Assembly (NCBI GenBank): GCA_019310665.1
Contig: JAFDDW010000037.1
Location: forward strand, 1 to 9,695
Origin: Deltaproteobacteria bacterium
GTDB lineage: Bacteria; Desulfobacterota; Desulfobacteria; Desulfobacterales; JAFDCJ01
DNA: 9,695 bases
Reading direction: 5' to 3'
Under the pieces are notes generated by a model, which searched no databases, had not been told where the DNA came from, and saw only the letters and a list, made by a program, of their open reading frames with translations. This document shows positions 1 to 5,772 of this stretch, piece after piece (position 1 is the first letter of the stretch; every line of letters begins with the position of its first letter). The position numbers and the translations under genes were made by a program.

Positions 1-141
1 TTCCTGATTTTTTACGGCCACTACCTGGACCGGTGCTTCCGGCGAAATGCGCTCCACTTCACCCCAGACGTATTCATCGATCATCAAATCGCCGATGACC
101 AGCAGATGAGTTTGATCAAATTTTGAAATATCGATTTGCAT
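1..141 (-). CDS. rfaE1: D-glycero-beta-D-manno-heptose-7-phosphate kinase, N-terminal part (HldE/RfaE1 type)
   Basis: Partial gene running off the left edge; 47 codons are visible from the ATG at 139-141. The visible protein reads VIGDLMIDEYVWGEV (residues 15-29) then ERISPEAPVQVV (residues 30-41), the N-terminal signature of the PfkB/ribokinase-fold sugar kinase HldE/RfaE1. The enzyme phosphorylates heptose 7-phosphate at C1 in the cytoplasm, on the route to the ADP-heptose used for the lipopolysaccharide inner core. The GD motif and the RISPEAP block are the diagnostic parts; I infer the substrate from family resemblance. Whether the C-terminal nucleotidyltransferase domain of bifunctional HldE is present cannot be seen. 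A purine-rich AGGGG lies about 11 nt upstream of the ATG, inside a heptamer repeat array, so the ribosome binding site has been partly supplied by repeat DNA. Confidence 0.8.
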   Translation of the reverse strand, partial: MQIDISKFDQTHLLVIGDLMIDEYVWGEVERISPEAPVQVVAVKNQE

Positions 142-146
142 TGTCA

Positions 147-265
147 CTGGCCCCTGGTTTCTGGTTGCTGGATACTCGATGCTCGATACTGGATACTGGA
201 TACTCGATACTGGATGCTCGATACTGGATTCTCGATACTGGATACTGGAAACTGGTTGCTGGAAA
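147..265. repeat. Heptanucleotide tandem array, 17 units of CT(G/C)GATA
   Basis: Seventeen consecutive 7-bp units fill 119 bp without a single indel. Units include CTGGATA, CTCGATA, CTCGATG, CTGGATG, CTGGATT, CTGGAAA, CTGGTTG, CTGGTTT and CTGGCCC. Positions 1, 2 and 4 are invariant (C, T, G), position 3 is G or C, and variation is confined to positions 5-7, with the most divergent units at the edges. The array begins 6 bp upstream of the rfaE1-like start codon. Confidence 0.95.
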
Positions 266-269
266 AAAT

Positions 270-297
270 GGCTCAAGGCGCAAGGCTCAGGGTCTAA
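270..297. repeat. Heptanucleotide array, four units of GGCTCAA type
   Basis: GGCTCAA, GGCGCAA, GGCTCAG and GGTCTAA follow one another in phase. This is a second unit family in the same gap, separated from the CTGGATA array by 4 bp and abutting the hairpin at 298-317. Confidence 0.75.
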
Positions 298-317
298 AAT
301 AAGGAGTTTTCCTTATT
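298..317 (-). terminator. Candidate terminator hairpin downstream of the thioesterase gene
   Basis: Perfect 8-bp inverted repeat AATAAGGA-GTTT-TCCTTATT. Read on the minus strand it lies 36 bp beyond the thioesterase stop codon; the T residues of its 3' arm run on into TTTTAG. The stem is A+T-rich and the T-tract short, so it would be a weak intrinsic terminator. It may instead be a structural spacer between two heptamer arrays. Confidence 0.4.
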
Positions 318-319
318 AA

Positions 320-354
320 AATCCGAAATCCGCAATCCCAAATCTCCAATCTTT
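320..354. repeat. Heptanucleotide array, five units of AATCCNN
   Basis: AATCCGA, AATCCGC, AATCCCA, AATCTCC and AATCTTT are contiguous and run 2 bp into the stop codon of the thioesterase gene. This is the third unit family in the 211-bp gap between rfaE1 and the thioesterase. Confidence 0.8.
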
Positions 355-760
355 AGTCCCTCGTCTTATTAATTACTTTTTTGATAAACGCCGGCGGCCG
401 CACCACCTTGCCGTCTTTATTGACACACGGATGCTTCGTATAGCCTTGCGCCAACAATGTTTTACCGTCTTCGTGATAAATTTTATAATCGAATTTGATG
501 CCGGCTTTGATAGATGGGTCGACAGACGTTTCAATCACCAGGACTTCATCGTATTTTGCCGGGGTGGTGTATTTGCAATGGGCCTCTGCCACGGGAAGAA
601 AGATCCCGTTGTCTTCGACTTCTTTATAGGACAGCCCCAGGAATCGGAACATTTCGCTGCGGCCGATTTCAAACCAGCGAAAATAGTTGCCGTAATAGGC
701 CTGGCCCATATTGTCGGTATCACCGTATATGACACGGTATGTGGTGCGATGACTGAACAT
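353..760 (-). CDS. Acyl-CoA thioesterase, 4-hydroxybenzoyl-CoA thioesterase/YbgC family
   Basis: A 135-residue single hot-dog-fold protein of normal length for the family. Residues 10-33 carry the family signature: the GDTD segment with Asp16 aligned to the catalytic Asp17 of Pseudomonas 4-hydroxybenzoyl-CoA thioesterase, followed by MGQAYYGNYFRWFE and a conserved Arg. Such enzymes hydrolyse acyl-CoA thioesters in the cytoplasm; the substrate (short-chain, branched or aromatic) cannot be read from sequence. The ATG at 758-760 gives the N-terminus expected for the family, although no clear Shine-Dalgarno precedes it. Upstream, between this gene and thrH, are two direct copies of TTTTATCTTG (785-794 and 808-817), A+T-rich DNA that could hold a promoter. 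The gene is on the same strand as thrH, 66 bp downstream of it, so it may also be read from that transcript. The name beyond the family level is uncertain. Confidence 0.85.
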   Translation of the reverse strand: MFSHRTTYRVIYGDTDNMGQAYYGNYFRWFEIGRSEMFRFLGLSYKEVEDNGIFLPVAEAHCKYTTPAKYDEVLVIETSVDPSIKAGIKFDYKIYHEDGKTLLAQGYTKHPCVNKDGKVVRPPAFIKKVINKTRD

Positions 761-784
761 AGTATACGCTTTAGGTGGTGAAAA

Positions 785-817
785 TTTTATCTTGCTTAGA
801 TTTAAGTTTTTATCTTG
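785..817. repeat. Direct repeat TTTTATCTTG upstream of the thioesterase gene
   Basis: Two identical 10-bp copies (785-794, 808-817), with starts 23 bp apart, lie in the 66-bp A+T-rich gap between thrH and the thioesterase start. On the transcribed strand the proximal copy includes TAAAAT, a possible -10 hexamer; no convincing -35 was found. A paired regulator site is possible but unproven. Confidence 0.35.
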
Positions 818-826
818 TTTTTATTT

Positions 827-1438
827 CTAATCCCTCCGGTCCATTATTTCCAAAAGTCGCTCTTTTAGCTCCTCATAGGTAAAGGCCCTTGGAAAATCCT
901 GGTATTCCGCTTTCACATTGTCCGGCGGCCGATACAATATAGCATGGTCGGCGGCTTGGAGCATGGTAATATCATTGTAGGAATCACCGATGGCAATCAC
1001 TTGGTAGTTCAGAGATTTTAGAGCCAGCGCCACTTTTTTCTTGCCATCCTGTTGGCGCAGGTTGTATCCGGTGATAGAACCATCTTCGTTGACGGACAAT
1101 GTATTGCAGAACAGCGTTGGACGGCCCAGCTTTTCCATCAGCGGTCCGGCAAATTCAACAAAGGTGTCGGATACGATGACGACCTCGACCAAAGATCTTA
1201 GCCAGTTTAAAAAATCAAGGGCACCGGTAATCGGTTCCATTTTTTTTATGACGGCCTGGATATCATCAAGCTTGAGTTTGTTTTCATTTAATATAGCCAG
1301 ACGCCTCTGCATCAGGACATTATAGTCCGATATGTCCCGAGTGGTGAGTTTTAATTCATTGATCCCCGTTATTTCGGAGAAATTTATCCAAATTTCAGGA
1401 GTGAAAATACCTTCTAAATCCGAACATATGATGTACAT
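827..1438 (-). CDS. thrH: ThrH: phosphoserine phosphatase / phosphoserine:homoserine phosphotransferase (HAD family)
   Basis: A 203-residue HAD-superfamily protein that resembles Pseudomonas ThrH (about 205 residues) along its length as I recall that sequence. HAD motif I is DLEG (Asp7 nucleophile, Glu9 in the general acid position, as in ThrH rather than the DxD of SerB). Motif II is SDT (Ser90-Asp91), motif III the lysines around 133-135, and motif IV GDSYND (Asp152, Asp156). The stretch TTRDISDYNVLMQRRL (residues 32-47) is characteristic of the ThrH cap. Known ThrH removes phosphate from L-phosphoserine and can transfer it to homoserine, giving phosphohomoserine for threonine synthase. The gene lies 173 bp downstream of hom on the same strand, which fits use of homoserine as acceptor. 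A longer reading from 1516 exists, but its extra 26 residues do not belong to the family and would cover a perfect palindrome at 1492-1511, so I chose 1438. The Shine-Dalgarno for this start is weak. Confidence 0.9.
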   Translation of the reverse strand: MYIICSDLEGIFTPEIWINFSEITGINELKLTTRDISDYNVLMQRRLAILNENKLKLDDIQAVIKKMEPITGALDFLNWLRSLVEVVIVSDTFVEFAGPLMEKLGRPTLFCNTLSVNEDGSITGYNLRQQDGKKKVALALKSLNYQVIAIGDSYNDITMLQAADHAILYRPPDNVKAEYQDFPRAFTYEELKERLLEIMDRRD

Positions 1439-1491
1439 AATTTTAAGTTTCTTTATACTGCAGATAGAATTCCTAAATTCCTTAATGCCTG

Positions 1492-1511
1492 AATTAGACC
1501 TATGTCTAATT
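1492..1511. promoter_or_regulatory. Perfect 8-bp palindrome upstream of thrH
   Basis: AATTAGAC-CTAT-GTCTAATT is a perfect inverted repeat centred about 64 bp upstream of the chosen thrH start. It could be an operator for a dimeric repressor or a short RNA hairpin in the hom-thrH leader. No T-tract follows on the minus strand, which argues against a terminator. Confidence 0.4.
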
Positions 1512-1556
1512 TTCATGCAATCCCACGACAGTTAGGGAGTCACAGCTGTTTTTCTA

Positions 1557-1590
1557 AGCTAAATGGCGAGGTCTGGAGTCGCTGTTAGCT
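1557..1590. other. Imperfect hairpin between hom and thrH
   Basis: AGCTAA (1557-1562) pairs with TTAGCT (1585-1590) and GCGA (1566-1569) with TCGC (1579-1582), around a 9-nt loop with an internal mismatch. It starts 22 bp beyond the hom stop and lacks a T-tract in either direction. It could attenuate or stabilise the hom-thrH transcript. The loop holds a 14-bp word nearly repeated at 9541-9554. Confidence 0.3.
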
Positions 1591-1611
1591 GAAACACTCG
1601 AAGCAACTGAA

Positions 1612-2925
1612 CTAATCCAGCCCATCATCTTCGATTCGAATGAGTACCGGTTCATCGCTGACAACATTCAAATCACTGATTTCAGCCAGTGCCCGCTTTA
1701 CATCGACCTCTTGGGCGCGATGGGTGAGCATCACGAGCGGAACTGAGCCATTGGTTTTGCGGCCCTTTTGATGAACCGATTGGAGGCTGATGTTGTATTT
1801 ACCCAGGATACCGGAAATCGTTGAAAGAACTCCGGGATGATCCAGAGCGGCAAACCTGAAATAATAATGGGTCACAAGATCATCCATCGGCAGCACCGGT
1901 ATTTTGCGGATGCTTTCGCGCTGGTAGGAAAGGGGCGGTATCCGGCGAACAGTGCCGGATAAAATATTACGGGCGATGTCAACGATATCGCTGACAACGG
2001 CGCTGGCGGTAGGCATCATGCCGGCCCCGCGTCCGTATAACAAAATATCGTCGACCGCATCTCCGGAAACCGTGATGGCATTCACCGTCCCGTTTATGGA
2101 GGTTAGAAGATTTTTAAAAGGCATCATGGTGGGATGGACCCGGGCCTCCACCCTTTGATTCTGGAATTTGCTGATTGCCAACAATTTGATCCGGTAGCCG
2201 AATTGTCCGGCAAATTCGATATCCAACGGAGTAATCCTTGAAATGCCTTCAGTATATACATCCTTTAAATTGATTTCCATCCCATAGGCCAGTGCGGCCA
2301 GGATCGCAATCTTATGGGCGGTGTCGGTCCCCTCAACATCAAGGGTTGGATCGGTTTCGGCATACCCCTGGCGTTGAGCTTCGGCCAATGCTTCTTGAAA
2401 TGAAATCCCTTCATCTTCGATTTTGGACAAGATATAATTGCAGGTGCCGTTTAGAATCCCGGTCATAGATTTGATGTGGTTGGCCACCAGGGATTCCCGC
2501 ACGGACTTGATTATCGGCATGCATCCACCCACACTGGCTTCAAACGCCAAGTCAACACCGTTTCGGGCTGCGGCCGCGAACAATTCGTTTCCGTGGGCGG
2601 CCAACAGGGCTTTATTGGCGGTAACAATATGCTTTCCGTTATTGATGGCTTGCAGCATAAAATCTTTGGCAATTCCGTCACCCCCGATCATTTCGATGAC
2701 CATGTCTACATCGGGATCGGTTAATAGCTTCTGCGCGTCGGTGGTCAACACACCTTCCGGGAATTGAATGCCCCGGTCGGTTTCAATGTCGATGTCCGCG
2801 ACCCATTTTAAATTTAAATCCGCTCCGACCCGTGCGGTCAGAAGATCCTTATTCTCAATGAGTAATTTTGCCACACCGGTACCGACGGTGCCGCAGCCGA
2901 GCAGACCAATTTGAATCCGTTTCAT
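1612..2925 (-). CDS. hom: Homoserine dehydrogenase with C-terminal ACT domain
   Basis: A 437-residue enzyme, full length for the monofunctional bacterial family. It reduces aspartate semialdehyde to homoserine with NAD(P)H in the cytoplasm, at the branch leading to threonine and methionine. The dinucleotide-binding loop GLLGCGTVGTGV spans residues 7-18. VTANKALLA (101-109) carries the conserved Lys105, and GILNGTCNYIL (156-166) is a substrate-domain signature. EGTDTAHKIAILAALAYG (198-215) holds the catalytic pair Asp201 and Lys205. Residues about 352-432 form an ACT domain (FRFAALDHPGVLSTISGIL at 356-374), the usual site of threonine feedback inhibition. The start ATG at 2923-2925 has an AAGGGGAT Shine-Dalgarno about 9 nt upstream. 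thrH follows on the same strand. Immediately upstream is a truncated aminotransferase remnant, suggesting hom was once the second or later gene of an operon. Confidence 0.96.
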   Translation of the reverse strand: MKRIQIGLLGCGTVGTGVAKLLIENKDLLTARVGADLNLKWVADIDIETDRGIQFPEGVLTTDAQKLLTDPDVDMVIEMIGGDGIAKDFMLQAINNGKHIVTANKALLAAHGNELFAAAARNGVDLAFEASVGGCMPIIKSVRESLVANHIKSMTGILNGTCNYILSKIEDEGISFQEALAEAQRQGYAETDPTLDVEGTDTAHKIAILAALAYGMEINLKDVYTEGISRITPLDIEFAGQFGYRIKLLAISKFQNQRVEARVHPTMMPFKNLLTSINGTVNAITVSGDAVDDILLYGRGAGMMPTASAVVSDIVDIARNILSGTVRRIPPLSYQRESIRKIPVLPMDDLVTHYYFRFAALDHPGVLSTISGILGKYNISLQSVHQKGRKTNGSVPLVMLTHRAQEVDVKRALAEISDLNVVSDEPVLIRIEDDGLD

Positions 2926-3020
2926 TTAGCCACATCCCCTTTAAGTCTACCAATATTCAATGCCCCAAACATTTAATCAAATACACCTGCACCCAGCACT
3001 TTCATCGGACAAAATGACGA

Positions 3021-3227
3021 TTACATAAATTTTCTAATACCCCGCACTGCCTGATTAATACGCATGGAATTTTCAATAAGGGCAAATCGTACGTCGTCAT
3101 CACCGTATTCGCCGAACCCCATGCCGGGAGAGACTGCCACCTGGGCTTCTTTGATTAAAAATGCAGAAAATTTCACGCTAACATCTTTGGCACCTTTTAC
3201 CTGCAGCAGGCTGGACCTTTGAACCCC
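3021..3227 (-). pseudogene. C-terminal remnant of an AlaC / LL-diaminopimelate-type aminotransferase (truncated)
   Basis: Translating the minus strand from the in-frame TGA at 3228-3230 to the TAA at 3021-3023 gives 68 residues whose last ~55 match the C-terminus of class I/II aminotransferases of the AlaC / DAP-aminotransferase group. Diagnostic stretches are VAVSPGMGFGEYG, VRFALIEN and a final INQAVRGIRKFM. The PLP-lysine region and the rest of the large domain (roughly 320 residues) are absent; upstream DNA at 3231-3350 is the purM promoter region. I see no start codon or Shine-Dalgarno that would make the fragment a gene. It is on the same strand as hom and ends 95 bp before it. In related bacteria an alaC-like gene commonly precedes hom, so this is probably a deletion scar of that arrangement. 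The remaining coding stretch has no internal stops, so the loss may be recent. Confidence 0.8.
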
Positions 3228-3261
3228 TCAACGGTTACAATAATACAACTGTGTCCAGAAG

Positions 3262-3284
3262 AAGTCAAAAAATTGTTTTGACTT
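3262..3284. promoter_or_regulatory. 9-bp palindrome overlapping the purM -35 box
   Basis: AAGTCAAAA-AATTG-TTTTGACTT is a perfect inverted repeat 67-89 bp upstream of the purM ATG. Its right arm contains TTGACT, the candidate -35 hexamer, so a bound dimer would block RNA polymerase. It is A+T-rich and has no T-tract, making a terminator role unlikely. The cognate regulator is unknown. Confidence 0.45.
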
Positions 3285-3306
3285 TTAAGCTGAATAAGTT
3301 TAATTT
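3278..3306 (+). promoter_or_regulatory. Candidate sigma-70 promoter of purM
   Basis: TTGACT (3278-3283; five of six to TTGACA) is followed after exactly 17 bp by TAATTT (3301-3306; a poor -10). An overlapping TTTAAT (3299-3304) is a better -10 but has a 15-bp spacer. The position, 45 bp upstream of the ATG and next to a palindrome, fits a regulated purine gene promoter. Confidence 0.45.
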
Positions 3307-3350
3307 TCAAGGGCTTTTCTTTATTCAACAATTTTTTACAGGAGACAAAT

Positions 3351-4394
3351 ATGGCCGATTCGTTGACTTATGCGGATGCCGGAGTTGATATTGACAAGGC
3401 CAACAAGCTGGTATGCACCATCAGTGAGATTGCTAAACAAACCCCCCGCTCCGGTGTCATTGGAGAAATTGGGGGATTTGGCGGCCTATTCTCATTGAAT
3501 CTTGCCAATGTTGACCGGCCGGTTCTGGTTAGCTCCACCGATGGGGTTGGAACCAAGCTTAAAATTGCCTTTATGCTCGGCAAACACGACACTGTCGGCA
3601 TCGATCTGGTGGCGATGTGTGTCAATGACATCCTGGTGCAGGGTGCCAAGCCCCTCTTTTTTCTTGATTATTTATCCATGGGCAAAATTGATAGCGAGCA
3701 GGTGGCCGATATCATCAAAGGTATCGGTGAAGGCTGCCAACAGGCCAAATGCGCCCTGCTCGGTGGCGAAACCGCAGAAATGCCGGGGTTTTATACGCGC
3801 AACGAATACGATATGGCCGGTTTTGCCGTCGGTATCGTTGACAACAGTAAGATCATTGACGGCACGGAAGTTCGGGTTGGACACCGACTCATCGGCATCG
3901 CTTCCAGCGGCTTGCACAGCAATGGATATTCTCTGGTTCGAAAAATCTGTTTTGAACGACTTAAATTGAAGATTGATGATTATGTCCCGGAACTTGGCAA
4001 AACCATTGGCGAAGAACTGCTGACGCCCACTAAGATTTATGTCGAACCCATATTAAGTATATTAAAGGATTTGCCGGTCCATGGACTTGCCCATATTACC
4101 GGCGGCGGGATTGCAGATAATATTCTTCGCATTGTACCCAAGGCCTGCAACATCTCAATCCAAACGGAAATCTGGGATGTGCCGCCCATCTTTTCATTTT
4201 TGCAGCAGGCCGGAAATGTTGCCGATGAAGAAATGCGGCGCACTTTTAACAATGGAATCGGTATGATTGCCATCGTTCACCCCGATGCAACCGCCGATGT
4301 GTTGCAGCGCCTGGAGGCCATGAACGAAAAAGCATATTTGATCGGTGAAATTTTGGAATGTAAAGATTCCAGCGAACGGATTATATGGGAGTAA
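3351..4394 (+). CDS. purM: Phosphoribosylformylglycinamidine cyclo-ligase (AIR synthetase)
   Basis: A 347-residue full-length PurM. It closes formylglycinamidine ribonucleotide to aminoimidazole ribonucleotide with ATP, the fifth step of purine synthesis, as a cytoplasmic homodimer. Visible signatures are STDGVGTK (residues 62-69), DLVAMCVNDI (85-94), FLDY (104-107), LLGGETAEMPG (136-146), SSGLHSNGYSL (185-195), AHITGGGI (247-254) and FNNGIGM (299-305), the expected ATP- and substrate-binding elements in order. The start ATG has a strong Shine-Dalgarno (AGGAG about 7 nt upstream). The upstream gap holds a candidate promoter with an overlapping palindrome. The stop codon TAA is followed within 2 nt by a GTG start for a small protein. 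In many bacteria purN follows purM; here that position is taken by the small gene. Confidence 0.98.
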   Translation: MADSLTYADAGVDIDKANKLVCTISEIAKQTPRSGVIGEIGGFGGLFSLNLANVDRPVLVSSTDGVGTKLKIAFMLGKHDTVGIDLVAMCVNDILVQGAKPLFFLDYLSMGKIDSEQVADIIKGIGEGCQQAKCALLGGETAEMPGFYTRNEYDMAGFAVGIVDNSKIIDGTEVRVGHRLIGIASSGLHSNGYSLVRKICFERLKLKIDDYVPELGKTIGEELLTPTKIYVEPILSILKDLPVHGLAHITGGGIADNILRIVPKACNISIQTEIWDVPPIFSFLQQAGNVADEEMRRTFNNGIGMIAIVHPDATADVLQRLEAMNEKAYLIGEILECKDSSERIIWE

Positions 4395-4396
4395 AT

Positions 4397-4522
4397 GTGG
4401 CAAAACTTAAAAAGAGTGAATCCGGCAAAAGACCATTGGCAGAAAAAATTTCAACCCGGTTTTCAAAATTTGCTGAATGGCTTGCCAAAGGTTACGAGGG
4501 TAATATGCCCTGCAAGGGCTGA
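4397..4522 (+). CDS. Small basic protein coupled to purM (41 aa, unknown function)
   Basis: I do not recognise the family. A GTG start at 4397-4399 lies 5 nt after GGGAG (4387-4391) at the very end of purM, the best-placed Shine-Dalgarno in the area, and 2 nt after the purM stop, which suggests translational coupling. The product is 41 residues: a Lys-rich N-terminus (AKLKKSESGKRP), an amphipathic helix LAEKISTRFSKFAEWLAKG (residues 14-32) and a tail containing one Cys (NMPCKG). It carries about eight Lys, two Arg and four Glu, so it is basic. An ATG at 4385, overlapping purM, is in the same frame and would add four residues. The competing frame from ATG 4395 would give 105 residues, but it reads through repeat DNA and is not protein-like. 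The last codons lie in a GCCCT-GCA-AGGGC hairpin. Evidence that it is real: start signal, helix character and position; conservation untested. Confidence 0.6.
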   Translation: MAKLKKSESGKRPLAEKISTRFSKFAEWLAKGYEGNMPCKG

Positions 4523-4554
4523 GGTGCCGGAAAGAGGGGTACCGGGAGGGCACC
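4523..4554 (+). other. G-rich inverted repeat after the small gene
   Basis: GGTGCC (4523-4528), immediately after the small gene's stop, pairs with GGCACC (4549-4554) around a 20-nt purine-rich loop containing the self-complementary GGTACC. No T-tract follows. It might be a structured part of the transcript; I could not match it to a known riboswitch consensus. Confidence 0.3.
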
Positions 4555-4617
4555 CAGGGAATAGGCTAAAATCCATTGGTGTAAAACTATGTCTTATTCC
4601 AGATCGTTTTAAGTCAG

Positions 4618-4710
4618 TCCAAATCACAAATCACAATGACCGAAATTCAAAATTTCAAATTTTGAATGTTTCGGTCATTGATTTTGGTGCTTGTAATTTG
4701 GATTTTTTTT
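4618..4710 (+). terminator. Long hairpin with T8 tail ending the purM transcript (repeat-derived)
   Basis: The arms pair over about 40 bp. TCCAAAT begins the left arm (4618) and ATTTGGA ends the right arm (4702). AATGACCGAAA (4635-4645) pairs with TTTCGGTCATT (4669-4679), and TTCAAAATTT (4646-4655) with AAATTTTGAA (4657-4666). Eight T residues follow at 4703-4710, as in an intrinsic terminator read on the plus strand. The length, near-perfect inner stem and internal heptamer (CAAATCA twice) make it look like a dispersed palindromic repeat recruited as a terminator between purM and tsaD. Confidence 0.7.
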
Positions 4711-4763
4711 AACTGGTGCAAGCAAATCTTGATTCGATCCCCTGTCATAGAAGTGGTTACTAA

Positions 4764-5762
4764 ATGAATATTTTGGGCATCGAAACATCCTGTGATGAAA
4801 CCGCTGCAGCGGTTGTCAGCGATGGAACCTCAATTCTGGCTTCGGTAGTCTCTTCCCAGGTGGAAATTCACCACCGTTACGGCGGGGTCGTGCCCGAGCT
4901 GGCATCCAGAAAGCACATTGAAGCCATTGTACCGGTGGTTGAAGAAGCCATTCACACAGCCGGCCTGCCTTTAACGCAAATCGACGCCATTGCCGTCACC
5001 AGAGGGCCGGGGCTGGTTGGTGCGCTGTTGGTGGGGTTCTCATTTGCCAAGTCATTGGCTTATGCCCTGGGCATTCCCTGGGTAGGCGTAAACCATTTAG
5101 CCGGTCACATCAACTCGGTTTTTCTGGAATCCGATCCACCCGCATTTCCATTTGTTGCCTTGCTGGCCTCCGGAGGGCATACAAGCATCTACCACGTCAC
5201 GGATCATATTACGTTGGAATTGATGGGGCAGACCAGGGATGACGCCGCCGGAGAAGCATTTGACAAAGTTGCCAAGATACTTGATTTGGGATATCCGGGA
5301 GGGGGCGTGATCGATCGTCTCTCAAATCAGGGCGATCCTTCCAGGATAAGATTTCCGCGGTCTTATCTGGACAAGAGCGGCTTTGATTTTAGTTTCAGCG
5401 GGATTAAAACGGCTGTCAATCGATACGCCATGAATTACCAGGGTGATGATTTTAAAGAAAGTATTCCTGACATTGCAGCAGGATTTCAGGAAGCGGTTAT
5501 GGAGGTTTTGACTTACAAGGCGATTCATGCGGCTGTAGAAAAAGGCTGTGACCGCCTGGCCCTGGTGGGAGGTGTGGCCGCCAACAGCCGGCTCAGGGAA
5601 AAACTTAAAGCGGATGCGGGCCACAAAGGCATCAAGGTCCATATTCCCTCGATCCCGCTTTGCGGCGACAATGCCGCCATGATTGCAGCGGCCGGCTATC
5701 ATTACTTAAAAGCCGGAATTGTGGCTGGTTTGCAGGACGATGTATTTTCCAGGTCGAAATGA
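4764..5762 (+). CDS. tsaD: tRNA N6-adenosine threonylcarbamoyltransferase
   Basis: A 332-residue full-length member of the Kae1/Qri7/TsaD family (the E. coli protein has 337). With TsaB and TsaE it transfers the threonylcarbamoyl group from TsaC/TsaC2-made threonylcarbamoyl-AMP to A37 of ANN-decoding tRNAs. The N-terminal phosphate loop is GIETSCDET (residues 5-13). The metal ligands are all present: His111 and His115 in HLAGH and Asp302 in CGDNAAM. Other family blocks are VTRGPGLVGAL (78-88), LLASGGHTS (133-141), GEAFDKVAKIL (163-173), FSFSGIKTA (209-217) and LVGGVAANSRLR (267-278). The ATG start matches the family N-terminus, though the Shine-Dalgarno (GAAGTGG) is weak. A terminator-like hairpin separates it from the purM unit, so it probably has its own promoter. 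It ends 10 bp from the convergent nagZ. Confidence 0.98.
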   Translation: MNILGIETSCDETAAAVVSDGTSILASVVSSQVEIHHRYGGVVPELASRKHIEAIVPVVEEAIHTAGLPLTQIDAIAVTRGPGLVGALLVGFSFAKSLAYALGIPWVGVNHLAGHINSVFLESDPPAFPFVALLASGGHTSIYHVTDHITLELMGQTRDDAAGEAFDKVAKILDLGYPGGGVIDRLSNQGDPSRIRFPRSYLDKSGFDFSFSGIKTAVNRYAMNYQGDDFKESIPDIAAGFQEAVMEVLTYKAIHAAVEKGCDRLALVGGVAANSRLREKLKADAGHKGIKVHIPSIPLCGDNAAMIAAAGYHYLKAGIVAGLQDDVFSRSK

Positions 5763-5772
5763 CTTTAGGTCG

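Noticed and set aside
147..265. CRISPR array
   Set aside because: The repeat unit is only 7 bp, there are no unique spacers of 25-40 bp and no cas genes; it is a simple tandem array.
1439..1516. 26-residue N-terminal extension of ThrH
   Set aside because: The family N-terminus begins at MYIICSDLEG and the extension covers a perfect palindrome and unrelated, basic low-complexity sequence.
4523..4600. Riboswitch upstream of tsaD
   Set aside because: The G-rich inverted repeat does not match the conserved cores of cobalamin, SAM, c-di-GMP, purine or other classes I can recall, and it is separated from tsaD by a terminator-like hairpin.
4395..4712. 105-codon plus-strand frame after purM
   Set aside because: It shares the purM-end Shine-Dalgarno but is out of frame with the more protein-like 41-residue product, and its second half translates the palindromic terminator repeat.
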